The notes below the pieces were generated by a model. That model did no database searches and was not told where the DNA came from. It saw only the letters and a list, made by a program, of their open reading frames with translations. Shown here in pieces: positions 52,887-52,952 of a stretch of DNA of 52,952 bases. This DNA is from a virus. A program made the translations under genes and the position numbers. The DNA lies in the IMG/VR virus record IMGVR_UViG_3300027833_000068, positions 1-52,952 of that record. The stretch is one strand, 5' to 3'. Every line of letters starts with the position of its first letter. The stretch's first letter is position 1.

Positions 52887-52894
52887 GATAAATA
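52887..52894 (+). promoter_or_regulatory. T4-type late promoter box GATAAATA for the gene beyond the window
   Basis: The plus strand reads TTGATAAATACTATTAATG, almost identical to the 44802 promoter. The 58 nt left in the window show no start codon with a ribosome site, so the next gene lies outside. Confidence 0.7.
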
Positions 52895-52952
52895 CTATTA
52901 ATGCAATGTACGACCATACTTGCAGGGTCAAACTGTGGTTAGCCAGCAAAGA

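Overview
This window is the structural and late-control region of a marine-type T4-like myovirus genome. It holds recognisable T4 homologues of the baseplate (gp48, gp53, a gp27-like hub, gp5, gp25, gp6), the head (gp20, gp21, gp22, gp23), the recombination nuclease (gp46/gp47) and the late sigma factor gp55. The DNA is AT-rich. The gene order, the short major capsid protein and the very large repetitive tail/baseplate proteins fit the marine branch of T4-like phages (cyanophages, pelagiphages) better than enteric T4. No photosynthesis or other host-typing gene is present, so the host cannot be named.

Layout. Positions 1-28433 (minus strand) form one late baseplate/tail block read right to left: gp48-like tube cap, gp53, a hub protein with a C-terminal M15-type peptidase, gp5 with OB-fold, beta-helix and a C-terminal lambda-lysozyme-like domain, gp25, gp6, a giant 5011-residue protein in the place of gp7, a 206-residue structural protein and a tail-collar fibre cut by the window edge. 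Positions 28517-32883 (plus) carry gp55, gp47, gp46, a small helical protein and a GIY-YIG endonuclease. Two perfect-consensus sigma70 promoters drive gp55 and gp47/46. About 520 nt without a gene but with several hairpins follow (32884-33406). A 246-residue unknown gene (33407-34147) then converges on gp26 (minus, 34359-35222), which appears to continue into a second frame by -1 frameshifting. A divergent tape-measure-like gene (35302-37950) follows, then the head module gp20, two further genes, an acidic prohead core protein, gp21, gp22 and gp23 (37979-44728). The plus strand ends with a run of virion genes and an 1845-residue repetitive tail fibre (44906-52864).

Control. gp55 is encoded here together with its likely targets. 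About eleven T4-late-type boxes (variants of TATAAATA, often followed by CTATT) lie in front of structural gene groups on both strands. The gp48/gp55 gap is a switch point where a leftward late box abuts the -35 element of a rightward sigma70 promoter. A strong UUCG terminator ends the gp23 unit. Many genes are translationally coupled by TAATG overlaps, and gp5, gp55 and gp47 use TTG starts.

Best leads. (1) A TTTTTTC -1 slippery heptamer at the end of gp26 opens a 76-codon extension, adjacent to a tape-measure-like gene, matching the logic of tail-assembly chaperones such as lambda G/GT. (2) A perfect hairpin holds the ribosome site of the GIY-YIG endonuclease in its loop and the start codon in its stem. 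(3) The baseplate hub carries two different peptidoglycan-degrading domains. (4) The giant gp7-position protein has beta-propeller-like and carbohydrate-binding-like segments. (5) There is an unassigned structured intergenic region, and a Rossmann-like enzyme gene sits between gp20 and gp21.
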